DNA of 64,000 nucleotides from Candidatus Obscuribacter sp. (GCA_016718315.1 JADKDV010000003.1:248001-312000), one strand, 5' to 3'. Shown: positions 25,179 to 35,080, counted from the first letter of the stretch. Notes: generated by a model from the letters alone, not told the origin. Numbers and translations are program-made.

Positions 25179-26795
25179 TTATTTTGCTGCAGTTACCGTT
25201 GGTATTGTTGATTTGTTGCCGTTGCGAATAGCGCCGTAGTGTGGCGACATTATCTCTACTTGTGCAGCATTAAAACGGTCTTGAATAGCTTGATGCAGCT
25301 CCGAATAAATTCTCACCATTTCATGAGCTTTGTTAGTGTGGGCATTGATTTCGTATTCGACAAAGAAATCATCGAGTGCTCTTTGTAATACAAATGGTTT
25401 GGGATCGGTAAGTAGGTCGGGGCAGTCGCTAGCGGCATCAATTAATAGCTGATGGACCTGGCGCCAGGGGGCATCGTAGCCGATGGTGACAGAGGTGTGC
25501 AAAATCAAACCACTGGCCAGAGCGTTGGTGCTGTAGTTGATGATTTCGGAGGTAATCACCTGTCCATTGTGGACTGTGATTGCCTCGTTTTTGATGGTTT
25601 TTATGCGTGTCGTAAAGAGTGTACGCTCGATGACATCGCCTGTGTGCTCGCCGATTTTGACGCGATCACCGATTTTAAAGGCACGAGTATAAGTCAGTAC
25701 TACACCGGCGACCAGATGGCCAACAGCGCCAGTGGACCCCAGCGATACCAATAATCCAATAAAGAGTCCCATCTGCTTAAAGGCTGGAGACTCCCAGCCT
25801 GGCAGGTAGGGCGCTGCCACAATGATCGCCATAAAGATAGTGAGCGCTTTGATCAACTTGTAAGTGGGCTCTGCCCAGTCGCGATCAAAGTCAGGCAGGC
25901 TCAGCTCGCCCTTGCCTATCTCGGTAAAAACAAAGTGAAAGAGAGCAAGTGCACCATAGGTGAAGTAGCCAATTATAAGGATAATGAAAAAGTTGGGGAT
26001 ATAGTCACTGAAATCATGGAGTCCGGTGGTGAGGGGCGCCATAGTGCGTTCCAGGAGCTGATGTCCGTAGACTTTTGTCCAGGGGAAATAATTGAGCACC
26101 GTACATACATAGAAGAATAAGCAACCAACCCAGAAAACAAAGAAGGCAGTGCGACTGACAAAAGACACAGTCAGTGTCAAGAAGTCCTTGAGTACATCAG
26201 TTCTGGTGCCGGGTAATAGCAAGTTGAGCTTGGTTACCAGCGCGACTGAGAGACTATCAGTCAGGGTGCCAAATCTACTAAATAAAAATATCAAAGTAAT
26301 AAAGCCAGCAAACGAGCCCAGTGCGCCCAGTACCAGTCTGTTGGTACGACTGTCTTTCTTGTAATGCGAAGCGGCTTCATTGAGGCGCTTGATGTAGTCA
26401 GTGGCCAGCGCTCGGCTCGATATCTTTATGCTCTGTGCTTCTTCATTAGCCACCAGCATAATGTTTTCTTCACCGTAGAATATTCTGGTGCCGAATTCAT
26501 CATCTACTATGTGAAATTTAGATGGGTCAAAATCTCTGCGCCCATAGGCATTGTCGACGCGGGACTGAATCTGCTTGATTCTTTCTTCCTTGCTAAGGGG
26601 ACCGTTGCTGCCAAAGACGCCAATAACTCTAATTCCATCGACATAGACATAGCCGGGCTGATCTTCCAGGCGATTATCTTTTTTCTCTTCTTGTGCCAAG
26701 CCTGGAGCAAAACCTGACATAATAACCGCCAGGAAAAAAGTTGAAATTGCCAGAAGCAAACGATTTTTTAGTGATTTGTTGTTTGAATATGGCAA
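25179..26795 (-). CDS. MscS-family mechanosensitive ion channel
   Basis: 538 residues. A signal-like N-terminus (1-35) is followed by a periplasmic domain. Five hydrophobic segments follow (about 150-170, 205-232, 262-285, 302-322, 330-352), the last being the pore helix with the Gly/Ala pattern GLLVSLGSTGAVGHLVAG. The MscS beta domain comes next (FKIGDRVKIGEHTGDVIER, TRIKTIKNEAITVHNGQVI) and a cytoplasmic alpha/beta domain to the end. It releases solutes on hypo-osmotic shock from the inner membrane. Longer than E. coli MscS (286), like the larger MscK/YbdG-type members. Confidence 0.9.
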   Translation of the reverse strand: MPYSNNKSLKNRLLLAISTFFLAVIMSGFAPGLAQEEKKDNRLEDQPGYVYVDGIRVIGVFGSNGPLSKEERIKQIQSRVDNAYGRRDFDPSKFHIVDDEFGTRIFYGEENIMLVANEEAQSIKISSRALATDYIKRLNEAASHYKKDSRTNRLVLGALGSFAGFITLIFLFSRFGTLTDSLSVALVTKLNLLLPGTRTDVLKDFLTLTVSFVSRTAFFVFWVGCLFFYVCTVLNYFPWTKVYGHQLLERTMAPLTTGLHDFSDYIPNFFIILIIGYFTYGALALFHFVFTEIGKGELSLPDFDRDWAEPTYKLIKALTIFMAIIVAAPYLPGWESPAFKQMGLFIGLLVSLGSTGAVGHLVAGVVLTYTRAFKIGDRVKIGEHTGDVIERTLFTTRIKTIKNEAITVHNGQVITSEIINYSTNALASGLILHTSVTIGYDAPWRQVHQLLIDAASDCPDLLTDPKPFVLQRALDDFFVEYEINAHTNKAHEMVRIYSELHQAIQDRFNAAQVEIMSPHYGAIRNGNKSTIPTVTAAK

Positions 26796-26874
26796 AACAG
26801 TGACCTCTGAACCCCGGCGGTCATTATAAGCGACAACATCTCCTTATAAAAAAGAACGAAAGATGTCAGTTGTG

Positions 26875-26890
26875 GGTAACAAGGGTTACC
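26875..26890. promoter_or_regulatory. Inverted repeat between mscS-like and hybrid kinase genes
   Basis: GGTAAC-AAGG-GTTACC: perfect 6-bp arms with a 4-base centre, in the 153-bp divergent promoter region. Candidate operator. Confidence 0.35.
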
Positions 26891-26948
26891 AAAGTGATAG
26901 AATTGTGGTATCTCAAGGTTTTACTCCTCTGTTTTGTGAAAGATAATA

Positions 26949-28952
26949 GTGGGTCAGCGCGATAATTTACTGTGGTCTGATGCTCCACCACATCTACTTG
27001 AAGCAGTTTTTCACAGCTCAACAACCGCTGGTATAGTTGTCGATTGCCACAATAATATCTGTCTGGTCAACGACGCAGCTTTGAAGATGACTGGTTATAC
27101 ATCAGCCGAGGCTATTGGCAGGGATGCTGCATTTTTAGTGCCGGAGCATCAAAAGAAGGATGCTTTTTACGCCATCCTAAATCGTCTTGAGTCTGGACAA
27201 AACTTTGGTCCATTTGAGACCGTACTTTTGCATAAAGACGGCACTCCAGTGCCAGTTGCTATCTTTTATTATGCAGCGCGCAACGAAGAAGGAAAATTGA
27301 TTGGTGTAGTGAAGGCTGCTAGACCGCTTGCTTTTACTGATCACGAAGGTCGCTTCCGTTTGGTTTTTGAGGCAGCTCCCAATGGCATGCTGATGGTTGA
27401 TAGAGATGGTCGTGTCGTTATGATCAATTCTCGCGTGGAATCATTATTTGGTTATACTCGCGAAGAGCTTATTGGTAGAGAGCTTGCGTTTATTGCTCCA
27501 AAGAGATTTCATGCTGCCACTCAAAAAATTGAAGGTGAATTTGTAGAGTTACCCTGGACTGACGCCATGAGTAAGGGTATCGATCTCTTTGCTCTCAAAA
27601 AGGACGGTAGCGAGTTACCCATCGAAATTGGTATCAACCCGATAGACCTGGATACTGGCGCTCTTGTACTTTTGTCGGTGCTCGATTTGACTGAGCGCAA
27701 ACGTAACGAAGACCTCATTGAAGCCCGTGATCGCGCCATCAATCTCTCTCAAATGAAGACTGCTTTTGTCGCCAATATTAGCCATGAGCTGCGCACTCCC
27801 CTTAGTGGCATCCTTGGTATGAACGAGCTATTGCTTGGTATGGAATTATCAGCAGAGCAACTAGAGATAGCAGAGGCTATCAGAGACTCATCGCAGGCTC
27901 TTTTGCGCATCGTTAACGATGTGCTGGATATAGCCAAAATCGAGGCTGGTAAAGTTGCTTTGTCATCCGAAAAATTGAGTATTAGCGATGTTGTACACCA
28001 GTCACTGCGTGTAGTTAATGAAGCCGCTAAAGCTAAGAATATCAAGCTGGTATCCACTGTCGATCAATGTCTGCCTGCTTATTTGATTGGTGATCCTGAG
28101 CGTATCAAACAGATTCTTATAAACTTGCTGGGCAATGCTGTCAAGTTTACATCTCAAGGTCAGGTCTCTCTTGAGGCTACGTGTGAAAACGACGATGATA
28201 AAACGATTTCTGTTAGATTCACAGTGAGAGACACTGGGGCTGGCATGGATGGCGAAAAGCTAAAAGCGCTCTTCCGACCTTTTAGTCAGGTTGCTGAGAC
28301 TTATACCGGACGATCAATTGGTACAGGTCTTGGCCTCAGTATTTGCAAAAGTCTGGTTGAAGCCATGAATGGTCGAATTGGCGTTGATAGTGTCAAAGGA
28401 TCGGGCTCGGTCTTTTGGTTTGTGATACCGCTCAGACGCTGGGATCGCAATGCTCTCCAGAGTGCCTCAGGCCAGTACATCAATGCCGATATCAATGCTA
28501 TATCAGGCTCAGTGGGCAGCGATGGTTTGTCTCATTCTGATACTACTGCTGGTGCTGCTAGCGCCACTGCTGTAGAGCGCAGTGTGTTGCTAGTTGAAGA
28601 CAGCCCTCTTTTGCGAGTTTTAGCCATCAAGCAACTAGAAAAACTCGGTGTCAGGTCTCAAATCGTTGGCTCTGGGCTGGAAGCAGTAGAGCTTATTAAG
28701 ACTCGAATTTTTGATTTGATTTTTATGGATATCAATATTCCAGATCTCGACGGTTTGGAAACAACTAGGCGTATCCGGGCCTACGAAAAAGCTCTGGGTC
28801 GTCATACTCCGATTATTGCCATGACGGCTGCTGCCATGAAAGGCGACCTGGAACGTTGTATGGAAGCCGGTATGGACGACTACTTACGCAAACCAGTATC
28901 CATGGACGATTTGCGCGAAAAATTAGAAGCCTGGTTGCCCGGATTGGTGTAG
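26949..28952 (+). CDS. Hybrid histidine kinase (PAS-PAS-HisKA-HATPase-REC)
   Basis: 667 residues, no membrane segments, so cytoplasmic. Two PAS domains (about 15-125 and 130-250) sense a signal. HisKA has His279 in NISHELRTP. HATPase_c runs about 385-495 with DTGAGMD and GTGLGLSI. The C-terminal receiver (about 535-665) has phospho-Asp594 in FMDINIPDLDG and the Lys in YLRKPV. It autophosphorylates and passes phosphate to its own receiver, then probably to a separate phosphotransfer protein not seen here. GTG start. It converges on the rhodanese gene. Confidence 0.92.
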   Translation: MGQRDNLLWSDAPPHLLEAVFHSSTTAGIVVDCHNNICLVNDAALKMTGYTSAEAIGRDAAFLVPEHQKKDAFYAILNRLESGQNFGPFETVLLHKDGTPVPVAIFYYAARNEEGKLIGVVKAARPLAFTDHEGRFRLVFEAAPNGMLMVDRDGRVVMINSRVESLFGYTREELIGRELAFIAPKRFHAATQKIEGEFVELPWTDAMSKGIDLFALKKDGSELPIEIGINPIDLDTGALVLLSVLDLTERKRNEDLIEARDRAINLSQMKTAFVANISHELRTPLSGILGMNELLLGMELSAEQLEIAEAIRDSSQALLRIVNDVLDIAKIEAGKVALSSEKLSISDVVHQSLRVVNEAAKAKNIKLVSTVDQCLPAYLIGDPERIKQILINLLGNAVKFTSQGQVSLEATCENDDDKTISVRFTVRDTGAGMDGEKLKALFRPFSQVAETYTGRSIGTGLGLSICKSLVEAMNGRIGVDSVKGSGSVFWFVIPLRRWDRNALQSASGQYINADINAISGSVGSDGLSHSDTTAGAASATAVERSVLLVEDSPLLRVLAIKQLEKLGVRSQIVGSGLEAVELIKTRIFDLIFMDINIPDLDGLETTRRIRAYEKALGRHTPIIAMTAAAMKGDLERCMEAGMDDYLRKPVSMDDLREKLEAWLPGLV

Positions 28953-28970
28953 CTCCACTTTTGAGTTGTG

Positions 28971-29480
28971 CTATTTGAGACTATTATCGCCTTTGACCCA
29001 GTAAGGTCCCTCTGTAAAGCTATGACCAGCATTCATATCGCGGTGCCAGACTTCGTCCAGGATAAATGTGTTTTTATAGCCCAGAGTTAATATCTGCGGC
29101 AGGCAGCTATAGTTAAGCGAAATCCGCCTGGACGGATACAGTGTGTTAGCGCAGTAAAGTATCACTTTGCTAGATTTAGATGGGATCAAATCTTTGAGTT
29201 TTGCTTCAGCAATGTCTGCGCCGAGCAATTTAGCGCCTTTGATATGACCTGATTTGTATTCGCTCTCACTACGTAAGTCGAGAATGCATGTGTCTGGCTT
29301 GTTAGCAATCTTTTGGAAGTCAGCCAGAGTGATTACGTGGTCATTTATTTTGACTGCCTTAACGGCACCAGCGTATTCACCAAAAGTGAGCGGTTTGACC
29401 TGTGGTTTTTCTTCGGCAATTGCCATCGATCCGGTCGTAGTCAATAGCGAGCCAAATAACAAAAGTCTTTTGATTTGCAT
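28971..29480 (-). CDS. Exported rhodanese-domain protein
   Basis: 169 residues from ATG 29480 (a TTG six bases earlier is possible; AGGTG lies upstream of both). Signal peptide about 1-22 (MAIAEE). The rhodanese domain has DLRSESEYKSGHIKGAK and an active-site loop in ILYCANTLYPSRR, with Cys as sulfur acceptor. Sulfurtransferase or sulfur-relay role in the periplasm; substrate not determinable. The loop is longer than the classical CxxxxR. Confidence 0.8.
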   Translation of the reverse strand: MQIKRLLLFGSLLTTTGSMAIAEEKPQVKPLTFGEYAGAVKAVKINDHVITLADFQKIANKPDTCILDLRSESEYKSGHIKGAKLLGADIAEAKLKDLIPSKSSKVILYCANTLYPSRRISLNYSCLPQILTLGYKNTFILDEVWHRDMNAGHSFTEGPYWVKGDNSLK

Positions 29481-29578
29481 GCTCAATACACACCTGATTG
29501 GTACAGAGGCATTTTACTCCTAAGTTGTCTCTTTCGCCTGTGCGCTACAATCTTCGCAAGCACACAAGGGGGTGGTCG

Positions 29579-30031
29579 GTGACAGAGCGTCTATTTCTTG
29601 AGGACCTGGTAGAAGGTCAAATATATGTAAGTGCAACTCATACAATTGATGCTCAGCAGATTAAAGATTTTGCTACTCAGTTTGATCCTCAACCGTTTCA
29701 CCTTGATGAAGATGCTGCTAAAGACACACTCTTTGCTGGATTGGCTGCTAGCGGATGGCATACGGCTGGTATCACTATGTCTTTACTTGTGAGGACCGGT
29801 CTACCTATTGCCAATGGTCTGATTGGTGCTGGAGCCGATGTTACCTGGCCGCGCCCCACTAGAGCCGGTGATGTCTTACAAGTAGAGACTGAGGTTGTAA
29901 AAGTACTACCGTCGCGCTCACGGCCTGACCGCGGTATGGTGACTGTGCGTAGCTCAACAAAAAATCAAAGAGGCGAAGTGGTGCAATTGATGACTTCGCG
30001 CATGGTTGTTTTTCGTAGGACAGAGATATGA
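29579..30031 (+). CDS. MaoC-like dehydratase domain protein
   Basis: 150 residues from GTG 29579 (MTERLFLEDL), preceded by AGGGGGTGG; an upstream ATG at 29498 is not supported. Hot-dog fold hydratase: the motif DFATQFDPQPFHLDEDAAKDTLFAGLAASGWHTA carries the conserved Asp and His residues of R-specific enoyl-CoA hydratases (R-hydratase/MaoC). Predicted reaction: hydration of trans-2-enoyl-CoA to R-3-hydroxyacyl-CoA. Its stop overlaps the next start (ATGA), which is odd because the next gene encodes a secreted glycoside hydrolase-like protein. Confidence 0.85.
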   Translation: MTERLFLEDLVEGQIYVSATHTIDAQQIKDFATQFDPQPFHLDEDAAKDTLFAGLAASGWHTAGITMSLLVRTGLPIANGLIGAGADVTWPRPTRAGDVLQVETEVVKVLPSRSRPDRGMVTVRSSTKNQRGEVVQLMTSRMVVFRRTEI

Positions 30032-31785
30032 TTCAAAAAACCAGTTTAGTAGCTCTTGCTCTGGGTCTTGTGTTGGTCTCTGGAGTGAGCCTCAGTGCCG
30101 GTGCCAATGAGCGCCATCCGACTTATTGCAATCCACTCAATGTTGATTATGCTTTAGTGCCAGATAAAGATTATTCCCATAACAACAACTGTCACCGTTC
30201 TACAGCTGATCCTGTCTGCATTTTATATAAGGACAAGTACTATCTATTTGCCACCAACCAGGAAGGTTACTGGTATTCGAGTGATCTTTTGGATTGGCAT
30301 TTTGTCAGCCATTTTTTTAAAGAAAACGCCAGCAAAGATCAAGTCTGCGCCCCTGCTGCCTGGCCCACCAGTAAGGGGGTGATGTTTTTGCCCTGTATGA
30401 TCAAAGGCGATCATATACCACTCTATCTCAGTACCAAGCCTGAGAGTGGTAAATGGCAGGAGCTTGTTTCAGCATTTCCTATTACAGTATGGGACCCCTC
30501 TATCTATGAGGACGACGACAAGCGTCTCTACATATATTGGGGCTCAAGCAATGTCTATCCTATCTATGGCGTCGAATTAGATCCTTTTGACGGCTACAAA
30601 CCAAAAGGTAAGCCAGTCGAGCTATTTAAACTTGATCCAGCAAAACATGGCTGGGAGCAGTTTGGCGAGGATAACCAAAATGGCACCATGGCTCCATTTA
30701 TAGAAGGAGCCTGGATGAATAAGTTTGATGGCAAATATTATTTGCAGTACGGTGCACCAGGCACCGAATGGAATGTATACGGTGATGGTGTGTATGTTTC
30801 TGACAAACCGCTTGGACCATTTGAGTATCAAAAGTATAGTCCGTTTTCGTGGAAGCCAACTGGTTTTATCCGTGGAGCTGGTCATGGCAATACATTTGCT
30901 GATAGATACAACAATCTCTGGCACGCTGCCACCATGGATATTTGTGTCAAAAACACTTTTGAACGCAGAATGGGACTGTTTCCTTCAGGTGTGGACAAAG
31001 ACGGTGTACTCTATGCTGATACTACTTTTGGTGACTATCCACACTACATAGCTAAAGGCAAACGCTCTGGTGATGACTTTACTGGCTGGATGTTGCTCTC
31101 TTACCGTAAGCCTTGCTGGACTCTTCCTGCGGTAGGAGATAAGAGTCTTGCCTTTGATGAGGATATCAAAACCTTTTGGACTGCTGGTGATGCGGCAAAA
31201 GACAGATTTATCGCAGTGGACTTGCAGGAGCCTTGCACAATTAGAGCCGTGCAAATAAATTACGCCGATGACCAGGCTAAAGTCTTTGGCAAGCAACTAG
31301 GCAAGCATCACCGTTATCAGGTCTATGTCTCTGACGACAAGCAAAAATGGGACTTGCTTATCGATAAGAGCAAATGCAATAAAGAAGTGCCCCATGATTA
31401 TGTGGAGTTAGATAAGCCAGTGGTGGCTAGATATATCAAATTGGTCAATATCGAGATGCCCACGGGCAATTTTGCCATTAGTGACTTGCGTGTCTTTGGC
31501 CATGCCCCTGGTAATAGACCAGAGCCCGTACAGGGCTTTGCTCTTGAGCGTGATGATAAAGATAGGCGCAATATCAAGTTTAAGTGGCAGGCAGTGCCTG
31601 GTGCTTACGCTTACAACATTCGCTTTGGTGTAGCACCAGATAAGCTCTATAACTCGATGCTCATTTATGACCGCACTGACTATCAATTGCACTCTCTCAA
31701 TGTCGATGCTTCTTATTACTTCCAGATTGAGTCGGTAAATAGAGCAGGAGTATCGGCAAAAAGCGCGATTATTGCTGGCAGATGA
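30028..31785 (+). CDS. Secreted GH43-like glycosidase with F5/8C and FN3-like domains
   Basis: 585 residues with a signal peptide (1-25). The N-terminal five-bladed beta-propeller (about 30-360) has the three GH43 acidic residues: Asp61 in ADPVC (base), Asp156 in WDPSIY (pKa modulator) and Glu226 in IEGAWM (acid). A galactose-binding-like F5/8 type C domain follows (about 370-500, DRFIAVDLQEPCTIRAVQ), then a C-terminal fibronectin-like domain (about 505-585, FKWQAVPGAYAYNIRFG). Predicted to cleave arabinan, xylan or related polysaccharide outside the cell; specificity unknown. It overlaps the MaoC gene by four bases. Confidence 0.85.
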   Translation: MIQKTSLVALALGLVLVSGVSLSAGANERHPTYCNPLNVDYALVPDKDYSHNNNCHRSTADPVCILYKDKYYLFATNQEGYWYSSDLLDWHFVSHFFKENASKDQVCAPAAWPTSKGVMFLPCMIKGDHIPLYLSTKPESGKWQELVSAFPITVWDPSIYEDDDKRLYIYWGSSNVYPIYGVELDPFDGYKPKGKPVELFKLDPAKHGWEQFGEDNQNGTMAPFIEGAWMNKFDGKYYLQYGAPGTEWNVYGDGVYVSDKPLGPFEYQKYSPFSWKPTGFIRGAGHGNTFADRYNNLWHAATMDICVKNTFERRMGLFPSGVDKDGVLYADTTFGDYPHYIAKGKRSGDDFTGWMLLSYRKPCWTLPAVGDKSLAFDEDIKTFWTAGDAAKDRFIAVDLQEPCTIRAVQINYADDQAKVFGKQLGKHHRYQVYVSDDKQKWDLLIDKSKCNKEVPHDYVELDKPVVARYIKLVNIEMPTGNFAISDLRVFGHAPGNRPEPVQGFALERDDKDRRNIKFKWQAVPGAYAYNIRFGVAPDKLYNSMLIYDRTDYQLHSLNVDASYYFQIESVNRAGVSAKSAIIAGR

Positions 31786-32045
31786 TGTCGGACTAAAGCT
31801 TAATTATTGGCTGACAGCAATCACCATATGGCTTTTGCAAGCGGAGCTACGCGGCGTCATCTTAAGGATGATGGCAGATTGTACGGTAGCGTATATTCTT
31901 GGCCCATAAAGGCAATGAACGTGACGCCTTTGAGTACATCCGCTCTGTCGGTCGGTCTATCAGTTTGTATATTTTGGTTTTGTTTGTAACTCTTTGCGCC
32001 GCGACAATTCGCCCTTGAATGTCGATTTTTGGTGAGGTGGTCTTT
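31786..32045. other. Intergenic region before receiver gene
   Basis: 260 bp, no convincing gene or hairpin. An ATG at 32019 lies upstream of the receiver gene but a GTG at 32046 has the better ribosome site (GAGGTGG). Confidence 0.4.
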
Positions 32046-32474
32046 GTGCGCGCTAGAGTTTTAGCTCTACTTGAAGACGATCAAAACACGTCTAACGTAC
32101 AGGTTAGTCTTGAGTCTGCCGGCTATGAGGTCGTGGTTTGCTCGACATTTGTGGCTGCTATTCAGATATTGCAGGACCATACTTTTGATCTGATCATCTC
32201 TGATGTCCATTTGCAAAATGGCGGCAGTGTCTTTGACTTTTTGCGCTGGGTTAAAAGCCACCGCGCAAGCAGTCAAGCCAAGTTTGTACTGTTCTCATTC
32301 AGCCCAACGCCAGTGGCTAAATATCTTAGTGACAGCGTCTGGACCTCTTCGCGCATGCTTGGAGCGGCACGTTATATTGCTATGGACTGGTTTGACCCGG
32401 ATCTTTTTTGTCAGCAAATAGCCGAGGTCCTACCTGGTACTTTTAATTCTGCCCAAGACCGGATTGTCATTTGA
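32046..32474 (+). CDS. Stand-alone receiver-domain protein, degenerate
   Basis: 142 residues from GTG 32046 (RARVLALLEDD), with GAGGTGG just upstream. Receiver fold: acidic pair EDD, phospho-Asp in LIISDVHLQNGG, Ser in FVLFSFSP. The conserved Lys normally in a K-P motif is missing; the corresponding strand reads AMDWFDPD. It therefore could be phosphorylated but lacks the residue that transmits the signal. No output domain. It may act in protein-protein regulation. Confidence 0.75.
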   Translation: MRARVLALLEDDQNTSNVQVSLESAGYEVVVCSTFVAAIQILQDHTFDLIISDVHLQNGGSVFDFLRWVKSHRASSQAKFVLFSFSPTPVAKYLSDSVWTSSRMLGAARYIAMDWFDPDLFCQQIAEVLPGTFNSAQDRIVI

Positions 32475-32524
32475 GCCAATCTTTGATCCTCCTGTTGCCA
32501 CCACAATTTACTGTTCAATACGTA

Positions 32525-33901
32525 TTAATGTGGCAAGCCAAATACAAAATAGACCAGGCAGAGTACTGCCAGGATGATGCCACCGGGTTTGAGTTCTTTT
32601 ACCCTGCCAGTGAGGATTTTCATCAGAGCATAAAGCACAAGCCCTGCCGTCAGTCCATTGGCGATGCTATAGGTAAAGGCCATCATGGCGATAGTAGTAA
32701 ATGCTGGAAAAGCCTCCGTGGCATCCTCGACATCAATTTGTCTGACCGAGCCTACCATCAAAAGACCAACACAAATGAGAGCTGGTCCATAGGCGTATTT
32801 AAGATGCTGTAGTGGCTCCAGTAGCGGTATGACAAACATGGAGAGGGCAAATAGTAAGGCCACTACTACGGTAGCAAGACCAGTGCGAGCGCCTTCGCGC
32901 ACACCGGCAGCGGACTCGATAAAAGCACCACTAGTGGATGAGCCCACTACCGCACTAAACATACAGGTGACAGCATCGACTATCATTGGTTTTTCGACAT
33001 CGATGAGATTGCCGTTTTTGTCGATCATGTCACAGTTAGCGCCCACTCCCACCAGAGTCGAGAGCGTATCGAGGAAGCTCATCAAAAATAGTGTCAGTAA
33101 GATTGGCAAAAACGAAAGCTTGAGTGTGCTTGCAATATCAAGTTGCGCAAATATCGGCGCAAGTGATAGGTCGCCGCTAAATGGCACACTAAAGAGACCT
33201 TTTGGTGCTTCTCCAACACCGAGGGCAAAGCCTGTTAGTGCACTCAATGTGATGCCAATAAGCATTGCGCCTTTGACGCGCTTGCTCAGTAATATGGCTG
33301 TGAGAATTGTCCCTGCTAAAGCAATCAACACTTTTACATCATGGATGTTGCCGAGTTTTAGTGGTACTGGTGGCGCACCAAGTGTAATACCGTCAGGCAG
33401 GAGGAGTGCCTTGGCGGGCATACCCTGTACAGCGCTTTCGATGATGCCTGTTTCGTAGAGACCGATTAGTGCTAAAAACAGCCCGATACCGGCAGCAAAG
33501 CTGTGCTTCATGCTAGTCGAAATACTGTTTGCCAGCCATGGTCTGATGCGCAAAAGAGCCAGCAGTAAAAAGAGCACGCCACTAACAAAGACAGCTCCCA
33601 GTCTCTGTTGCCAGCCAATGCCGAGAGCCGCAAGACCAAAGGCGATAAAGGCGTTTTCGCCCATGTATGGTGCCACAGCTAAAGGACGATTGGCATAGAG
33701 TCCCATCAAGAGACAGCCAAAGACAGCACTCAAAATAGTAGCAGTGGTGCTCGGTCCTTGTGGTATTCCGGCAAAGCTCAAAATGGCGGGATTGACCACA
33801 ATGATATAAGCCATCGTCAAAAATGTGGTGAGTCCGCCAAGCAGCTCAATTTTAATTGTTGTGCCGCGCTCTTTTAGTTTAAAAAAACTATCGAGCGACA
33901 T
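32525..33901 (-). CDS. NCS2-family purine permease (AzgA/PbuG-like)
   Basis: 458 residues, about 13 hydrophobic segments. The AzgA-type start (RGTTIKIELLGGLTTFLTMAYIIVVNPAILS), the GENAFIAFGLA motif and the late SSTSGAFIESAAGVREGARTGL block fit NCS2 nucleobase permeases of the adenine/guanine/hypoxanthine group. It takes up purines with protons across the inner membrane. It begins one base after the stop of the SDR gene, so the two form an operon. Confidence 0.9.
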   Translation of the reverse strand: MSLDSFFKLKERGTTIKIELLGGLTTFLTMAYIIVVNPAILSFAGIPQGPSTTATILSAVFGCLLMGLYANRPLAVAPYMGENAFIAFGLAALGIGWQQRLGAVFVSGVLFLLLALLRIRPWLANSISTSMKHSFAAGIGLFLALIGLYETGIIESAVQGMPAKALLLPDGITLGAPPVPLKLGNIHDVKVLIALAGTILTAILLSKRVKGAMLIGITLSALTGFALGVGEAPKGLFSVPFSGDLSLAPIFAQLDIASTLKLSFLPILLTLFLMSFLDTLSTLVGVGANCDMIDKNGNLIDVEKPMIVDAVTCMFSAVVGSSTSGAFIESAAGVREGARTGLATVVVALLFALSMFVIPLLEPLQHLKYAYGPALICVGLLMVGSVRQIDVEDATEAFPAFTTIAMMAFTYSIANGLTAGLVLYALMKILTGRVKELKPGGIILAVLCLVYFVFGLPH

Positions 33902-33902
33902 C

Positions 33903-34913
33903 TTATAGCTTAGCTTCTGACTTGGCCCACTCTATTTCTTTGCCAATTGCGGTGCGCAAATCAGTACGGGGCGCAAAGCCAGTGGCCTGGACAAATTTGT
34001 CTATGTTGCAGGTGGTCTCAGTGGCCATTTTTTCGATTTGTTCGGGGCTGACTGGAGACTTGCCTGTAAAGGCTTTGGCAAAACCCGCACCAATTTTGAG
34101 CAGACCTTCTGGTACTGAGGCAAACTTTTTGGTGACACCCAGAGCTTGCGCAATGGTCTCAACCAGTTCTTTTGTTGTCACTGGTTGGGGGTTAGATGCG
34201 TTATAGAGATGGTGACCGGCAGGCACTTTATTGAGAGCCAGTAAGATAGCGTCAGCCAGGTCGTGGGCGTAAATCACACTCTTTGGTGTGACGCCACCGG
34301 AGACATGGACGTATTCTTCCTTCTGGATTTGCTTTATAAGCGAGAGCATATTGCCTCTATCGCCTGCACCAAAAACCAGTGATGGTCTCAGGACAATGAC
34401 GCGAGAGAGTTTGCCATTCATACTCTGGAGAAAATTTTCGCTTGTCGCTTTTGATACTGCATATGGTGTCTTAGCCTGCAGCGGTGTAGACTCATCGGCA
34501 TTTTTAAAAGGACCTTTGCCGTAAACCGCTGAGGTCGACAAAAATAGCAGTGTTTTGACAGCATTAGCGGCACAGGCTTCAGCCAAAAGCTGAGTGGCTC
34601 TGACATTTACTACTTCGTATTCCTGGTAGGCGGCTTGCTCATTGTGTACCAGACCAGCGCAGTGGATTACTGTGTCGCAGTCTTTGGTGAGTTGACGCAT
34701 CTCTAGCTCGCCGGCTCGGGTAAAGTCCAGAGCTTCCAGTTCGACCAGGGTCAGGTCCATCATTTTGGAGAGTTTGGAGCGAGCCTCCATGCGGTCACGC
34801 ACCTGGGCTTTGACCATGCAACCTTTGGTTTGCAAGAGTTTGGCCAGCACAGCGCTGCCAATCATGCCACTTGCACCAGTTACCAGAATTTTTTTTAAAC
34901 CGCCCACAGCCAT
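33903..34913 (-). CDS. NAD(P)-dependent SDR epimerase/dehydratase
   Basis: 336 residues. The Rossmann motif TGASGMIG is at about 12-19, and the extended-SDR active site is the Ser in STSAVYG plus Tyr and Lys in YAVSK. The most similar group is UDP-sugar epimerases and 3-beta-HSD-like proteins. The substrate is likely a nucleotide sugar or sterol-type ketone; not determined. Its stop directly precedes the purine permease start. Confidence 0.85.
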   Translation of the reverse strand: MAVGGLKKILVTGASGMIGSAVLAKLLQTKGCMVKAQVRDRMEARSKLSKMMDLTLVELEALDFTRAGELEMRQLTKDCDTVIHCAGLVHNEQAAYQEYEVVNVRATQLLAEACAANAVKTLLFLSTSAVYGKGPFKNADESTPLQAKTPYAVSKATSENFLQSMNGKLSRVIVLRPSLVFGAGDRGNMLSLIKQIQKEEYVHVSGGVTPKSVIYAHDLADAILLALNKVPAGHHLYNASNPQPVTTKELVETIAQALGVTKKFASVPEGLLKIGAGFAKAFTGKSPVSPEQIEKMATETTCNIDKFVQATGFAPRTDLRTAIGKEIEWAKSEAKL

Positions 34914-35080
34914 AAGTTGATGCCAGATGCCCTTTATTGGTCCTATTAGATTTTCTACTGATTCGAGCGATTTTGATCGTTTTGTCTAAGACTTGTTTGA
35001 ATTCTTGACTAGCGCCCGCCTCAACTCCGGTATCTTGCCGCTGTCCGGGGACTGCGGTGGTCGTCAATAGTTACGACCGA

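Noticed and set aside
31807..31989. 60-codon frame after the GH43-like gene
   Set aside because: It lacks a ribosome site and a recognisable sequence.
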